A stretch of DNA of 64,000 nucleotides from Micromonospora echinofusca (GCF_900091445.1 NZ_LT607733.1:1753501-1817500); one strand, 5' to 3'. Shown: positions 51,239 through 60,827, numbered from the stretch's first letter. Notes: generated by a model not told the origin, from the letters alone. Numbers and translations are program-made.

Positions 51239-51727
51239 TCAGAGCCGGCGGTGCATGACGAGCAGGTCGACGTAGTCCTCGGTCGGGTGCCGGAACGCCT
51301 CCGGCACCCGGCCGACCACCTCGAAGTCCAGTGACCGCCAGAGCGCCACCGCGCGGGTGTTGGTCGCCACGACGGCGATGAACTGCATGGCCCGGTAGCC
51401 CTCGGCGCGGGCGAGCCCCAGCACGTGCTCGCCGAGGGCGCGGCCCACCCCGCGCCCACCGGCGGCGGGATCGACCATGAAGCTGGCGTTGGCCACGTGG
51501 TCGCCCGGTCCGAGCTGGTTGGGCACCAGCTTCGCCGAGCCGAGCACCGTGCCGTCCGGGTCGACCGCGACGACCGTGCGCCCTGGCGGCGGCACCAGCC
51601 ACATCACCCGGGCCCGCTCCTCGTTGACGTCGCGGGGCCAGGTGTACGTCTCGCCGGCCGCCACGATGGTGCGCAGGAAGGGCCAGATCAGCGGCCAGTC
51701 GTCGGGCGTGGCGGGTCTGATCTGCAT
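51239..51727 (-). CDS. GNAT-family N-acetyltransferase
   Basis: 162 residues covering one GNAT domain. The acetyl-CoA pyrophosphate loop is GGRGVGRALG, preceded by ASFMVDPAA and followed by FIAVVATNTRAVALWRSLDFEVVG, typical of the PhnO/YhhY-like group. The ATG at 51727 is selected as it begins MQIRPATPDDW; an upstream in-frame ATG would add 45 unrelated residues. The acceptor is not predictable. Divergent from wrbA. Confidence 0.87.
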   Translation of the reverse strand: MQIRPATPDDWPLIWPFLRTIVAAGETYTWPRDVNEERARVMWLVPPPGRTVVAVDPDGTVLGSAKLVPNQLGPGDHVANASFMVDPAAGGRGVGRALGEHVLGLARAEGYRAMQFIAVVATNTRAVALWRSLDFEVVGRVPEAFRHPTEDYVDLLVMHRRL

Positions 51728-51845
51728 GCCCCCAGCATCCCTTCCGGCGGGCGGGCCCGAAGAGGCGACCACCGGGACGACCGTTTGACGGCGCAAACAT
51801 CGGGTAGTCGCCGGAGCTGACCCGACATGAGGAGGGAAACATCCG

Positions 51846-52463
51846 ATGGCTGCCCAGACCAAGGTCGCGGTGATCTACTACAGCGCCACCGGCATCACGT
51901 ATCAGATGGCCCAGGCGGCGTGCGAAGCCGCCGGTGAGGCGGGTGCCGAGGTGCGGCTGCGCAAGGTGCGTGAACTGGCGCCGGACGAGGCGATCCGCTC
52001 CAACTCGGGCTGGCACGCGCACCACATGGAGACCCAGGACGTCCCCGAGGCGCAGCTCGACGACCTGTCCTGGGCCGACGTGGTGATCTTCGGGACCCCG
52101 ACCCGGTACGGCGTGATGGCCGCCCAGCTCAAGCAGTTCATGGACACCACCGGGCCGCTGTGGTCGCAGGGCGCCCTGGCGAACAAGGTCTACTCCGCGT
52201 TCTGTTCGACGGCCACCTCCCACGGCGGGCAGGAGGCCACCCTGCTGTCGATGTTCAACGTCTTCTACCACTGGGGCGGGGTCGTGGTGACCCCCGGCTA
52301 CACCGACCCGAGCCAGTTCGTCGCCGGCAACCCCTACGGCGCCTCGCACACCAGCAACAACGGCGAGACGGCGCCGGACGACATCGCGCTCGGCGCCTGC
52401 GCGTTGACCGCCCGGCGGGCCGTGCAGATCGGTGCGGCGCTGAAGGCGGGCCTGGCCGGCTGA
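51846..52463 (+). CDS. wrbA: WrbA-type NAD(P)H:quinone oxidoreductase
   Basis: 205-residue flavodoxin-like protein. The FMN phosphate loop is YYSATGITYQMA; the FMN ring motif is GTPTRYGVMAAQLKQFMD; TATSHGGQEATLLS and PGYTDPSQF are WrbA hallmarks. It carries out two-electron quinone reduction to limit redox cycling. GAGGAGG lies before the ATG. Single gene, divergent from the GNAT gene and convergent with the anthranilate synthase gene. Confidence 0.92.
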   Translation: MAAQTKVAVIYYSATGITYQMAQAACEAAGEAGAEVRLRKVRELAPDEAIRSNSGWHAHHMETQDVPEAQLDDLSWADVVIFGTPTRYGVMAAQLKQFMDTTGPLWSQGALANKVYSAFCSTATSHGGQEATLLSMFNVFYHWGGVVVTPGYTDPSQFVAGNPYGASHTSNNGETAPDDIALGACALTARRAVQIGAALKAGLAG

Positions 52464-52470
52464 GCCGCCA

Positions 52471-52488
52471 CCGGTGCCGCGGCACCGG
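52471..52488. terminator. Short palindrome after wrbA
   Basis: CCGGTGCCGCGGCACCGG is a perfect 18-base palindrome eight bases after the wrbA stop. It can fold as a seven-base stem with a four-base loop. Weak terminator candidate. Confidence 0.4.
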
Positions 52489-52604
52489 CGTCCGGGCCGG
52501 CCGGCCACGCGCCGTTGGCGGGGCCACGCGACCGGCGGCCCGGGCGGGGGCTCTCGGCCCGACCGGACCGCCGGTCGCAGCACCCCTACCCCCGTTCGGG
52601 TCGA

Positions 52605-54533
52605 CTATGCACGCCCCGGCACCCTCCCGGCGGCCGCCGTCGCCGGGTTCCGTGGCGGCAGCAGCCCGCCCAGCAGGTCGGCGAGCACGGCCATGCCGTC
52701 GGGGCTGAGCACCGACTCCGGGTGGAACTGCACCCCGGCGAAGCCGCGCCCGCGCAGCGCGTGCACCGCGCCGTCGGCCGCGTCGCGGGCCAGCTCCACC
52801 GGGCCGTACGGGGTGACCAGCCGGTCGGCGTCGGCGCGTGCCGTGAAGCTGGAGTAGAAGCCCACCCGGCGGCGCGTGCCGAAGAGGTCGATCTCGCGCT
52901 GGAGGCCCTGGTAGGGGGCGTGCCGGCGGTGCGGGGCCAGCCCGAGGAGGCCGGCGAGCAGCTGGTGACCCAGGCAGACGGCCAGGGTGGGCCGGCCCTC
53001 GGCGAGCAGGCCGGCGAGCAGCCCGCGCATCGCGCGTATCTTCGGCTCGGTGGCGCTGCCCGGGTCGCCCGGTCCGGGGCCGACCACCACCAGGTCGTGG
53101 GCGTCCACGCGGCCGGCGGCGTGCCACGGGCGCAGCGTCACGACGAGGCCGAGCGCGCCCAGCTGGTGGGCCAGCATGCCGGTGAAGGTGTCCTCGCCGT
53201 CGACGATCAGCGCCCGCAGCCCGGCCAGCCCGGGCGGGCCGTCGGCGCCCGGCGAGCGCTGGTCCAGCCAGAACCGGGCCAGTGGCGCGTTGCGCGCGGC
53301 CAGCGCGGCGCGCACCTCGGGGTCGTCGGCCAGGCGTACGGCGGGGCCCGGGCCGGCGGCGGGCGCCTGCGGGCCGAGGCCCAGCGCGGCCAGTACGCCA
53401 GCCGCCTTGGCGTGCGTCTCGGCCACCTCGCCCTCGGCCGTCGAGTGCCGCACCAGCGTGGCGCCGACCGGCACCCGCAGCTCGCCGGCGGGGGAGATCT
53501 CGGCGGTACGGATCAGGATCGGCGCGTCCAGGGTCTGCCGGCCGGCGTCGTCGCGCCCGAGCAGCGCCAGCACCCCGGCGTAGTAGCGCCGCCCGGTGCG
53601 CTCGTGGCGGGCGATGACGCGGCAGGCGTTCTCCATCGGGCTGCCGGTGACGGTGGGCGCGAACATCGTCTCCCGCAGCACCTCCCGCACGTCCTTCGTG
53701 CCCCGGCCGGCGAGCAGGTACTCCGTGTGGGCGAGGTGGGACATCTCCTTGAGGTGGGGCCCGACGACCTGGCCGCCGTGCTCGGCGACCGTGGCCATCA
53801 TCTTCAGCTCCTCGTCGAGCACCATGTACAGCTCCTCGACCTCCTTGGGGTCGGCGAGGAAGCGCAGCAGCGCGGCGCGGTCGGCCTCCGCGCCGGTGTG
53901 TCGGAAGGTGCCGCTGATCGGGTTCATCATGACCAGGCCGTCGTCGACGCTGACGTGCCGCTCCGGGCTGGCGCCGACGAGGATGCGGGTGCCGGTGTGC
54001 ACCAGGAACGTCCAGTACGCGCCCCGTTCGCTCGCCAACAGCCGGCGCAGCGCGGCCAGCGCGGCGGCCAGCGGTGGGCCCTGCACGGTGGCGCGCAGGC
54101 AGCGGTGGATGACGAAGTTGGCGCCCTCGCCGCGCCCGATCTCCTCGGCGAGGACCCGGCCGACGGTGGCGGCGTACTCGTCGTCGGTGACGTCGAAGCC
54201 GGCGTCGGCGGTGCGTACGGGCGCGTCGGGCAGCGCGGCGAGCACCTCGGCGAGGCCGACCCGCTCGTGCCGGGCGATGTGCAGGAACTCCAGCGGGACG
54301 CCGTCGTCGACGCAGGCGAGGCCCCGCTCGGTGACCTGCCGGTACGGCACCAGCGCCAGGGTGCGGGGGCCGGGCGGCCCGTCGGGCAGTGGGAGGTCGG
54401 CGAGCCGGTCGGCCGTGCGTACCGTGCCGGTGAACAGCTCCAGGTGCGCGGCGCCCTCGCGTCGCACGAGCGCGAAGGGGCCTGGGTCGCCGCCGGTGGC
54501 GGCGGTGGCGAGCAGCGCGGTCAGGTCGGTCAT
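52605..54533 (-). CDS. Fused anthranilate synthase (TrpE-TrpG type)
   Basis: 642 residues. Residues about 95-395 are the chorismate-utilising TrpE domain (MMNPISGTFRHTG, MFAPTVTGSPMENACR, RTAEISPAGELRVPVGATLV). About 440-630 is a class-I glutamine amidotransferase (catalytic Cys in AVCLGHQLLAG, His/Glu in GVQFHPESVLS). The fusion order is that of PhzE-like and actinobacterial anthranilate synthases. It makes anthranilate from chorismate and glutamine. The Trp-rich leader peptide upstream argues for tryptophan biosynthesis and against a role as a phenazine enzyme. GAGGAG precedes the ATG. No other trp gene is adjacent. Confidence 0.88.
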   Translation of the reverse strand: MTDLTALLATAATGGDPGPFALVRREGAAHLELFTGTVRTADRLADLPLPDGPPGPRTLALVPYRQVTERGLACVDDGVPLEFLHIARHERVGLAEVLAALPDAPVRTADAGFDVTDDEYAATVGRVLAEEIGRGEGANFVIHRCLRATVQGPPLAAALAALRRLLASERGAYWTFLVHTGTRILVGASPERHVSVDDGLVMMNPISGTFRHTGAEADRAALLRFLADPKEVEELYMVLDEELKMMATVAEHGGQVVGPHLKEMSHLAHTEYLLAGRGTKDVREVLRETMFAPTVTGSPMENACRVIARHERTGRRYYAGVLALLGRDDAGRQTLDAPILIRTAEISPAGELRVPVGATLVRHSTAEGEVAETHAKAAGVLAALGLGPQAPAAGPGPAVRLADDPEVRAALAARNAPLARFWLDQRSPGADGPPGLAGLRALIVDGEDTFTGMLAHQLGALGLVVTLRPWHAAGRVDAHDLVVVGPGPGDPGSATEPKIRAMRGLLAGLLAEGRPTLAVCLGHQLLAGLLGLAPHRRHAPYQGLQREIDLFGTRRRVGFYSSFTARADADRLVTPYGPVELARDAADGAVHALRGRGFAGVQFHPESVLSPDGMAVLADLLGGLLPPRNPATAAAGRVPGRA

Positions 54534-54594
54534 CGGGGTCTCCTCGGGCCGGGCGGCGCCCGGCGGGGCGACCGGGAGGGCCGGGGAGAAGCCG

Positions 54595-54618
54595 GCGGCC
54601 GCCTCGTCGGGCGGCCGC
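54595..54618 (-). promoter_or_regulatory. Attenuator hairpin of the anthranilate synthase leader
   Basis: Between the leader peptide stop and the synthase start, GGCGGCCGC and its complement (54595-54603 and 54610-54618) form a perfect nine-base GC stem with a six-base loop. The end of the leader coding region also contains GGCGGCC, which could pair with one arm as an antiterminator. There is no T tract. Together with the tandem Trp codons this fits transcription attenuation by ribosome stalling when tryptophan is scarce. Confidence 0.7.
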
Positions 54619-54626
54619 GTGGGAAG

Positions 54627-54686
54627 CTACGCGCGGGGGATGGCCGCCGGGTCGGCGGGCCACCAGCAGGACAGGTGCGCGGGCAT
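54627..54686 (-). CDS. Trp leader peptide with tandem tryptophan codons
   Basis: 19-codon open frame reading MPAHLSCWWPADPAAIPRA, ending in TAG about 93 bases before the anthranilate synthase start. The two adjacent TGG codons (positions 8-9, at 54660-54665) are the hallmark of a trpL-type leader. AGGGTG lies six bases before the ATG. The peptide itself has no product role; its translation senses charged tRNA-Trp. Confidence 0.78.
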   Translation of the reverse strand: MPAHLSCWWPADPAAIPRA

Positions 54687-54788
54687 GTGATCACCCTACG
54701 GCCCGCCGTGGGCGACGGAAAGCCGATCGGGCGTACGGCCCACCCGCTGGGACGCCGGGACACGGCGCACCGGGTAACTTGACCCGCG

Positions 54789-56168
54789 ATGAACATTCTC
54801 GCGCTCGACCTGGGCACCTCCTCGGTACGCGGACTCGTGCTGGACACGGACGCCCGCCCGCTGCCCGGCGCGCTGGCCCGGCGCAAGGTGAGCCTCGTCG
54901 TGCACGACGACGGCACCGGCACCCTGGACGGTCCCGGCTACCTGGCCTGCCTGGCGGAGTGTCTGGACGAGCTGGCCGCCGGCGGCCACCTGCGCGACGT
55001 GTCGCTGGTGGCGACGTCCGCGCAGTGGCACTCGGTGGTGCCGGTGGGCGCCGACGACGCGCCTCTCGGGCCGGTGTTGACCTGGCTCGACACCCGTCCG
55101 GAGGTGCCGGCCGGGGTGCCCGGCCCGGCCGACCCGGCGGACTTCCACCGGCGTACGGGCACGTGGTGGCACCGCTGCTACTGGTCGGTCCGGCTGCCGT
55201 GGCTGCGGGCGCAGGCCGGCGGCCGGATCGCCCGCTTCGTCGGCCTGGCCGAGTACGTGCTGGGCGAGCTGCTCGGCCGGGTGCCCATGTCGGTCTCCCA
55301 GGCCTCCGGCACCGGCCTGCTGGACCTGCGGACGCTGGACTGGGACGCCGAGGCGTGCGCGCTGGCCGGCAGCGACGCCGGCGAGCTGCCCGAGCTGGCC
55401 CCGTACGGGTGGCGGGGTCGGCTACGGCCAACGTACGCGTGGCGCTGGCCGCAGCTCGCCGACGTGCCCTGGGCGGGCCCGGTGGGCGACGGCGCGGCGT
55501 CGAACGTCGGCTCGGGTTGCGTGGAGCCGGGCCGGGTCGCGGTGACGGTGGGCACGTCGGCGGCGGTGCGGCTGGTGCAGCGCGTCCCGGCGGGGCAGGC
55601 CATGCCGCCGCTGCCCGAACAGCTCTGGCGCTACCGGGTCGACCACGAGCACGTGGTGACCGGCGCCGCGTACTCCTCCGGCGGGAACCTCTTCGCCTGG
55701 GCCAACCGGGAGCTGCGGTTGCCCGAGGGCGCCGAGCTGGACGTGGCCCTGGCCCGGGTGTCGCACGAGCGGGGCATGCCGGTCAACGTGCGCTTCGGCG
55801 GGGACCGGCCGCCCGGGATGGCGCCGGCGGGCTCGGGCGCGCTGGGGGGCCTGAGCTTCGGCACCACGGCGGTGGAGATCCTGGCGGGGCTGATGCGCGG
55901 CCTGTGCGACCTGGTCGCCGACGACCTGGTGACGTTGGAGTCCACCGTCGACGAGCCGGTCGAGGTGGTGCTCGGCGGGGGAGCGGTGGCGGCCTCCCGC
56001 TGGTGGCGTACGACGTTCGCCGCGGCGCTGGCGCCCCGGCCGGTGTGGTACGGCCGCAACCCGGAGGTCGGGGCGAGCGGCGCGGCACTGGTGGCGATGG
56101 ATCGCCTGGGTGACGCCTCCCGGCTCGCCGCCATCGTCCGGACGGACGACACCGCCTCACCCTCCTGA
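54789..56168 (+). CDS. FGGY-family carbohydrate kinase (gluconokinase-like)
   Basis: 459 residues. The N-terminal phosphate loop is LALDLGTSSVRGLVLD, TSAQWHSVVP is the substrate-side motif of gluconokinase-like members, and VTVGTSAAVR and VVLGGGAVAASRWW are the ATP-binding elements. Both FGGY halves are complete. The start is close to the divergent Trp leader, so the two genes share a short control region of about 100 bases. Gluconate is the most likely substrate by resemblance, but xylulose or glycerol relatives cannot be excluded. Confidence 0.83.
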   Translation: MNILALDLGTSSVRGLVLDTDARPLPGALARRKVSLVVHDDGTGTLDGPGYLACLAECLDELAAGGHLRDVSLVATSAQWHSVVPVGADDAPLGPVLTWLDTRPEVPAGVPGPADPADFHRRTGTWWHRCYWSVRLPWLRAQAGGRIARFVGLAEYVLGELLGRVPMSVSQASGTGLLDLRTLDWDAEACALAGSDAGELPELAPYGWRGRLRPTYAWRWPQLADVPWAGPVGDGAASNVGSGCVEPGRVAVTVGTSAAVRLVQRVPAGQAMPPLPEQLWRYRVDHEHVVTGAAYSSGGNLFAWANRELRLPEGAELDVALARVSHERGMPVNVRFGGDRPPGMAPAGSGALGGLSFGTTAVEILAGLMRGLCDLVADDLVTLESTVDEPVEVVLGGGAVAASRWWRTTFAAALAPRPVWYGRNPEVGASGAALVAMDRLGDASRLAAIVRTDDTASPS

Positions 56169-56267
56169 GTCGCACCTCAGCCCGCCCCGTTGACACCGCT
56201 CCCGGGCCTGGTTGGATGGACTCCGCTCCCCGGCTCGCGGCGGACGCGGGACAGGCAGGAGGCAGGG

Positions 56268-58817
56268 GTGGGGGCAGGTCCGGAACCGTCCGACGGCACG
56301 GTGTCGCAGCACCGCCGACGCCGGTTCGACGTCCGGGTCGTGCCGCACCGCCGCCGTTCCCCGTTCCGGCTGCGGGACTGGCGGATGCGTACCAAGCTCG
56401 CCACCGTGCTGGTCATTCCGTCGGTCGCGTTCCTGGTGCTGGCCGGCGTGCAGACCCACACCCTGGTGGGGCGGACGACCGCGTTGGGCGACTTCGCCCA
56501 GCAGGTGGGCATCGGTCGGCAGGTCGTCGCGCTGGTGCACCAGCTCCAGCAGGAACGCGACCGGGCCGCCGGTGAGCTGGGAGAGCTGCGCCGGGGTGGC
56601 GCGGGCGTCGACCGGGACGCGGCGATCGTCCTGCTGAAGCCGTTGCAGGGCGCCACCGACCAGGCGCTGCGTGACCTGCGTCGGGCCGCCGAGCCGCTGG
56701 CCGACGCCGACGCCTCCTGGCGGGTCGCGTACTCGGAGGTGCTGGAGGCCTACGACCAGGTCGTCTACATCCGGGCGGCGATCCCCCCGGCGGTGCTGGG
56801 CAGCGACACCATCCTGAGCAACTACCACCGGGCCGTCGACGCGCTGCTGCGCCTGCTCGCCGAGCCGTCGCCGGGCGAGAACCGCCCGGCGCTCAGCGAC
56901 GCGGTGCTGCGCTACGTGCAGCTCGCCCGGGTCAAGGAACTCTCCTCGCGGGTCCGCGCCCAGCTCTACGAGGCCGCCCGCGCCGGCCGGTACGGCGTCG
57001 AGGACCGGGTGGTCCTGAGCGACCTGCGCGCCCAGCAGCTGACGGCGCTCGGGGCGTTCCGGGTCGTCGCGACCGCCGCACAGGTCCGCCGCTTCGACGA
57101 GACCTCGGTGGACCCGGCGTTCCTGGCGGCCACCCGGCTGGAGGAGCAGAGCCTGCCGACCGGCGCCGCGCCGGCCGTGCTGCCGGCTCCACAGTGGTGG
57201 GCGGCCAGCGAGCAGCGTCAGGAGCTGCTGCGCCGGATCGAGGCGTCGGTGCTCGACGACGCCGTACGGCAGGCCGACGAGGTGAGCGCGTCGCAGCTGC
57301 GTACGACGCTGCTGGTCGTCGGCAGCATCGTCTCGGTGCTGCTGGTGGCCCTGCTCATCTCCGTGCTCGTCGGCCGGTCCATCGCCCGGTCGATGCGGCT
57401 GCTGCGCGGCCAGGCGCTGCGGATCGCCCAGCTGGAACTGCCGGAGGCCCTCGACCGGCTGCGGACCGTGACCGGGGGTGTCCCGACCATCGAGGTCCCG
57501 CCGGCGGTGGTCCGTTCGCTCGACGAGATCGGCGAGCTGGCGGAGGCGTTCGTGGCGGTGCACCGCAGCGCGGTCAACGTCGCCGTCGAGCAGGCGACGA
57601 CCCGGCGCAACGTCAACGCGATGTTCGTCAACCTCGCCCGGCGCAGCCAGGTGCTCGTGGAACGCCAGTTGGAGCTGCTCGACGACCTGGAACGCGAGGA
57701 GAGCGACCCGGACCAGCTGGAGAACCTCTTCAAGCTCGACCACCTGGCCGCCCGGATGCGGCGCAACGACGACAGCCTGCTGGTGCTCGCCGGGACCGAG
57801 TCGACGCGTCGGTGGAACCGGCCGGTGGGGCTCGGGGCGATGCTGCTCGCCGCGAGCGCCGAGATCGAGCAGTACCAGCGGGTCCGGCACGGGGAGGTGG
57901 CCGACCTGCACGTCGTCGGCCACGCCGTCGGCGAGCTGGTCCACGTGCTCGCCGAGCTGCTGGAGAACGCCACCACCTTCTCCCGCCCGGACACGGTCGT
58001 GGGGGTCACCGCTCGGGCGGAGGGCGCCGGGGCGGTCATCGAGATCAGCGACCAGGGACTCGGCATGAGCGCGGCCGCCCTGGCCGAGGCGAACGCCGTC
58101 CTGGCCACCCCGCCGGCCGCCGACGTGGCGACGGTCGAGCGGATGGGCCTGTTCGTGGTAAGCCACCTGGCCGCCCGGCTGGGCGTCGAGGTGCGCCTCG
58201 ACGGCGGCGAGGGCGGCCTCGTGGCCCGGGTACGGCTGCCCGGCGGTCTGCTGGCGGCGGCCCCCGATCGGGAGGCGCCCGTCCCGGCGCGGATGCTGAC
58301 GGCCACGGCGGCGGGCGCGGGGTGGGGCGGCGTGCCGCCGGCGGGTGAGCTGCCGGTGGCCGGTCGGCCGCCGGTGTGGGGCGGCGCGCGGCCGGCGGGT
58401 GAGCTGCCGGTGGCCGGGCGCCGGGCGGAGACCGCGCCCCGGCAGGCCCGGTCGGTGCCGGTCCGGGCCGAGGACGTGCTCGCCCCGCCGGGCCGCCCGC
58501 CCGCGTCGGCCGGTGGCGGCTGGTGGTCCCGGCAGGGGCCGTCGCCGGCTTCCGCGCCGCAGGGCTCGCCGACGCCGCCGGCCGTTCCGGTCACCGGTGG
58601 GACGAATGAGCGCGGCCTGCCCGTGCGGGTGCCGATGGCGCAGCTCTCCGCCGTCACCCGGCCGCAGCAGCCGGTGGCGCGCCACGACCCGGACCCGGAG
58701 GCGGTCGGGGGGATGCTGTCGCGGCTCTACAGCGGGGTACGGCGGGCCGAGGCCGAGGACACCACGGAGATTTCCATGCCGCCGGGCGGCGTACGCACCG
58801 AAGGAGGACAGCGATGA
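56268..58817 (+). CDS. cvnA: CvnA-type sensor histidine-kinase-like protein with nitrate-sensing-like domain
   Basis: 849 residues. TM1 is at about 44-62 ([17 protein letters not shown]) and an extracellular NIT-like helical domain at about 70-330. TM2 is at about 346-368, then a HAMP-like segment. The HATPase_c domain has its N box at [16 protein letters not shown] (about 562) and G1 at DQGLGMS (about 594). There is no clear HisKA phospho-acceptor, as in conservon CvnA proteins. The C-terminal 150 residues are Pro/Ala/Gly-rich and include an 18-residue tandem repeat. GTG 56268 follows AGGAGG. Its stop overlaps cvnB. Confidence 0.87.
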   Translation: MGAGPEPSDGTVSQHRRRRFDVRVVPHRRRSPFRLRDWRMRTKLATVLVIPSVAFLVLAGVQTHTLVGRTTALGDFAQQVGIGRQVVALVHQLQQERDRAAGELGELRRGGAGVDRDAAIVLLKPLQGATDQALRDLRRAAEPLADADASWRVAYSEVLEAYDQVVYIRAAIPPAVLGSDTILSNYHRAVDALLRLLAEPSPGENRPALSDAVLRYVQLARVKELSSRVRAQLYEAARAGRYGVEDRVVLSDLRAQQLTALGAFRVVATAAQVRRFDETSVDPAFLAATRLEEQSLPTGAAPAVLPAPQWWAASEQRQELLRRIEASVLDDAVRQADEVSASQLRTTLLVVGSIVSVLLVALLISVLVGRSIARSMRLLRGQALRIAQLELPEALDRLRTVTGGVPTIEVPPAVVRSLDEIGELAEAFVAVHRSAVNVAVEQATTRRNVNAMFVNLARRSQVLVERQLELLDDLEREESDPDQLENLFKLDHLAARMRRNDDSLLVLAGTESTRRWNRPVGLGAMLLAASAEIEQYQRVRHGEVADLHVVGHAVGELVHVLAELLENATTFSRPDTVVGVTARAEGAGAVIEISDQGLGMSAAALAEANAVLATPPAADVATVERMGLFVVSHLAARLGVEVRLDGGEGGLVARVRLPGGLLAAAPDREAPVPARMLTATAAGAGWGGVPPAGELPVAGRPPVWGGARPAGELPVAGRRAETAPRQARSVPVRAEDVLAPPGRPPASAGGGWWSRQGPSPASAPQGSPTPPAVPVTGGTNERGLPVRVPMAQLSAVTRPQQPVARHDPDPEAVGGMLSRLYSGVRRAEAEDTTEISMPPGGVRTEGGQR
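58322..58420 (+). repeat. 54-base tandem repeat inside cvnA
   Basis: The segment beginning GTGGGGCGG at 58322 recurs at 58376. It encodes two copies of a [15 protein letters not shown] unit in the disordered C-terminal tail. The shared core runs for about 45 bases per copy. Probably replication slippage in a flexible linker. Confidence 0.75.
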
Positions 58818-59236
58818 CGACGTTGAGCCGGGAAGCCCGCGACCTGAGCTGGCTGGTCAGCGGATTCGCGGAGCGGGTGCCGGGGGTGGTGCACGCCATC
58901 GTGGTCTCCTCCGACGGCCTGCTGGTCGCGATCTCCGACCACCTGCCCCGTGACCACGCCGACAAGCTCGCCGCGGTGACCTCGGGGCTGATGAGCATCA
59001 CGGCGGGCGCGGCGCAGATGTTCGACGGCGACATCGTCAAGCAGACGGTCGTCGAGATGGGGCGCGGCTACTTCCTGGTCATGCAGGTGCGCGACGGTTC
59101 CATCCTGGCCACGCTCGCCGGTGCGGAGGCCGACATCGGCGTGGTCGGCTACGAGATGGCGCGACTGGCGAAGCAGGCGGGGGAGATGCTCACCCCGGCG
59201 CTGCGGGCGGAGCTTCAGCAGGCCCTGCCCCGCTGA
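58814..59236 (+). CDS. cvnB: CvnB-type Roadblock/LC7 domain protein
   Basis: 140 residues forming one Roadblock/LC7 domain. [20 protein letters not shown] and [29 protein letters not shown] are typical of conservon CvnB and related MglB-like proteins. It starts four bases inside the end of cvnA. In complete conservons CvnB works with CvnC (DUF742) and the GTPase CvnD. Neither follows here; the next gene is the convergent beta-glucosidase. Confidence 0.9.
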   Translation: MTTLSREARDLSWLVSGFAERVPGVVHAIVVSSDGLLVAISDHLPRDHADKLAAVTSGLMSITAGAAQMFDGDIVKQTVVEMGRGYFLVMQVRDGSILATLAGAEADIGVVGYEMARLAKQAGEMLTPALRAELQQALPR

Positions 59237-59261
59237 CCGGGGCGGCGCGCCCGCCCGGTGC

Positions 59262-59294
59262 CCACCCCGGCGCCGTCGACCGGTGCCGGGGTGG
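59262..59294. terminator. Bidirectional terminator between cvnB and the beta-glucosidase gene
   Basis: CCACCCCGGCGCCG (59262-59275) pairs with CGGTGCCGGGGTGG (59281-59294), 14 pairs including one G-U, five-base loop. Located in the 72-base gap between the two convergent genes. Confidence 0.75.
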
Positions 59295-59308
59295 CGGGAG
59301 CCGGGCGG

Positions 59309-60778
59309 TCAGAGACCGTTGGCGGCGATGACCTGGCGGTACCAGTGCGCGCTGCGCTTGAGCACGCGTTGCTGGGTCTGGTAGTCCACGTAGACCAGTC
59401 CCCAGCGCTCGTCGTATCCCGCGTCCCACTCGAAGTTGTCGAGCAGGGACCACACGTGGTAGCTCTCCAGGGGTACGCCGGCGGCCACGGCCCGGTGGGC
59501 GGCGGCGAAGTGGTCGCGCAGGAAGGCCACCCGGCGGGCGTCGTCGACGGTACCGTCGGCGCCGAGGGTGTCCGGGGTGGGCAGCCCGTTCTCGGTGACG
59601 GTGAGCGGGATCGGGCCGTAGTCGCGGGTCACCCGGGTCAGGATGTCGTACATGCCGTCGGGGTGGATCTGCTGCCAGGGGGCCTGTGAGGTGGGCCAAC
59701 GCGGGATCGACGTGCCGTCGCCGTCGAGGTAGTACGGGGTGTAGTACTGCACGGCGAGCAGGTCCACCGGCGCCGAGATGGTCGCCAGGTCGCCGTCGCG
59801 GATGCCGCGGACCAGCCGGCTGTCGGGGCCGAGGTCGTCGAGCACGTCCTGCGGGTAGCGGCCGGTGAGGATCGGGTCGAGGTAGAGGCGGTTCTCGTAG
59901 CCGTCGTGCAGCCGGGCGGCCCGGGCCGCCTCGGGCGAGTCGTCGGCCGGGTAGCAGGGGTGCAGGTTGAGTGCCGGGCCGATCCGGCCGGCGCCGGTGG
60001 CGCGGTGCGCCGCGACGGCGAGCCCGTGGGCCAGGTGGAGGTGGTGGGCGACCAGGTACGCGGCGTCCGGGTCCTGCCGGCCCGGAGCGTGGTGGCCCAC
60101 GAGGTAGCCGTTCTGCACCACGGTCTTCGGCTCGTTGACGGTCAGCCAGACCGGGACCCGGTCGCCGAGCGCGCGGAAGACGATCTCGGCGTAGTCGGCG
60201 AAGCGGTGGGCGACGTCGCGCGACTCCCAGCCGCCGGCGTCCTGGAGGGCCTGCGGCAGGTCCCAGTGGAACAGCGTCGCCATGGGTGCGATGCCCCGCT
60301 CGTGCAGGCCGTCGACGAGGCGGCGGTAGAAGTCCAGCCCGCGCTGGTTGGGCGCGCCGGTGCCGTCGGCCTGCACGCGTGGCCAGGAGATGGAGAAGCG
60401 GTAGCTGTGCAGCCCGAGGTCGCGCATCAGGTCGAGGTCCTCGGCATAGCGGTGGTAGTGGTCGGCGGCGACGTCGCCGGTGTCGCCGTTGCGCGTGCGG
60501 CCGGGCGTACGGCTGAAGGTGTCCCAGATGGACTCGCCGCGGCCGTCCTCCTTGGCGGCGCCCTCGATCTGGTAGGCGGAGGTGGCCGCGCCCCAGCCGA
60601 AGCCCGGGGGGAAGCGCAGGGCGCCCGCCGGCGGCGCGTCGGTGCGCGGCGCGGGGCCGGCGGGCCGGTTCGCGTCGCCCGCCACGGCGGCGTCGGGCGT
60701 GCCGGTGCCGGCCGGGTCGGCGTGGGCGGTGGCGGAGAGCGCGGCGCCGTGGGGCGGGCGCGGGGTGGGCATCGACAT
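59309..60778 (-). CDS. GH1 beta-glucosidase
   Basis: 489-residue family-1 glycosidase, cytoplasmic. FPPGFGWGAATSAYQIEGA opens the barrel after a variable 50-residue Ala/Pro-rich N-terminus. The acid/base Glu is in TVNEPK (about residue 215) and the nucleophile Glu in VTENGLP (about 392). It hydrolyses cellobiose and other beta-glucosides brought in by transport. GAGGAG is five bases before ATG 60778. A CebR-like box lies 38 bases upstream of the start, linking it to cellulose use and to the divergent GH48 cellulase gene. Confidence 0.93.
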   Translation of the reverse strand: MSMPTPRPPHGAALSATAHADPAGTGTPDAAVAGDANRPAGPAPRTDAPPAGALRFPPGFGWGAATSAYQIEGAAKEDGRGESIWDTFSRTPGRTRNGDTGDVAADHYHRYAEDLDLMRDLGLHSYRFSISWPRVQADGTGAPNQRGLDFYRRLVDGLHERGIAPMATLFHWDLPQALQDAGGWESRDVAHRFADYAEIVFRALGDRVPVWLTVNEPKTVVQNGYLVGHHAPGRQDPDAAYLVAHHLHLAHGLAVAAHRATGAGRIGPALNLHPCYPADDSPEAARAARLHDGYENRLYLDPILTGRYPQDVLDDLGPDSRLVRGIRDGDLATISAPVDLLAVQYYTPYYLDGDGTSIPRWPTSQAPWQQIHPDGMYDILTRVTRDYGPIPLTVTENGLPTPDTLGADGTVDDARRVAFLRDHFAAAHRAVAAGVPLESYHVWSLLDNFEWDAGYDERWGLVYVDYQTQQRVLKRSAHWYRQVIAANGL

Positions 60779-60815
60779 CGGTTCTCCTCATGGTCTGCGT
60801 GGCCACCGCCGGGCC

Positions 60816-60827
60816 GGGAGCGCTCCC
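60816..60827. promoter_or_regulatory. CebR-like operator of the GH1 beta-glucosidase gene
   Basis: CGGGAGCGCTCCCA at 60815-60828 matches the CebR consensus TGGGAGCGCTCCCA in 13 of 14 positions; the core GGGAGCGCTCCC is a perfect palindrome. It lies 38 bases upstream of the minus-strand start codon. CebR is a LacI-family repressor released by cello-oligosaccharides. Confidence 0.8.

Noticed and set aside
52515..54782. A 755-codon plus-strand open frame opposite the anthranilate synthase
   Set aside because: No domain signals; antisense shadow of a complete TrpE-TrpG fusion.
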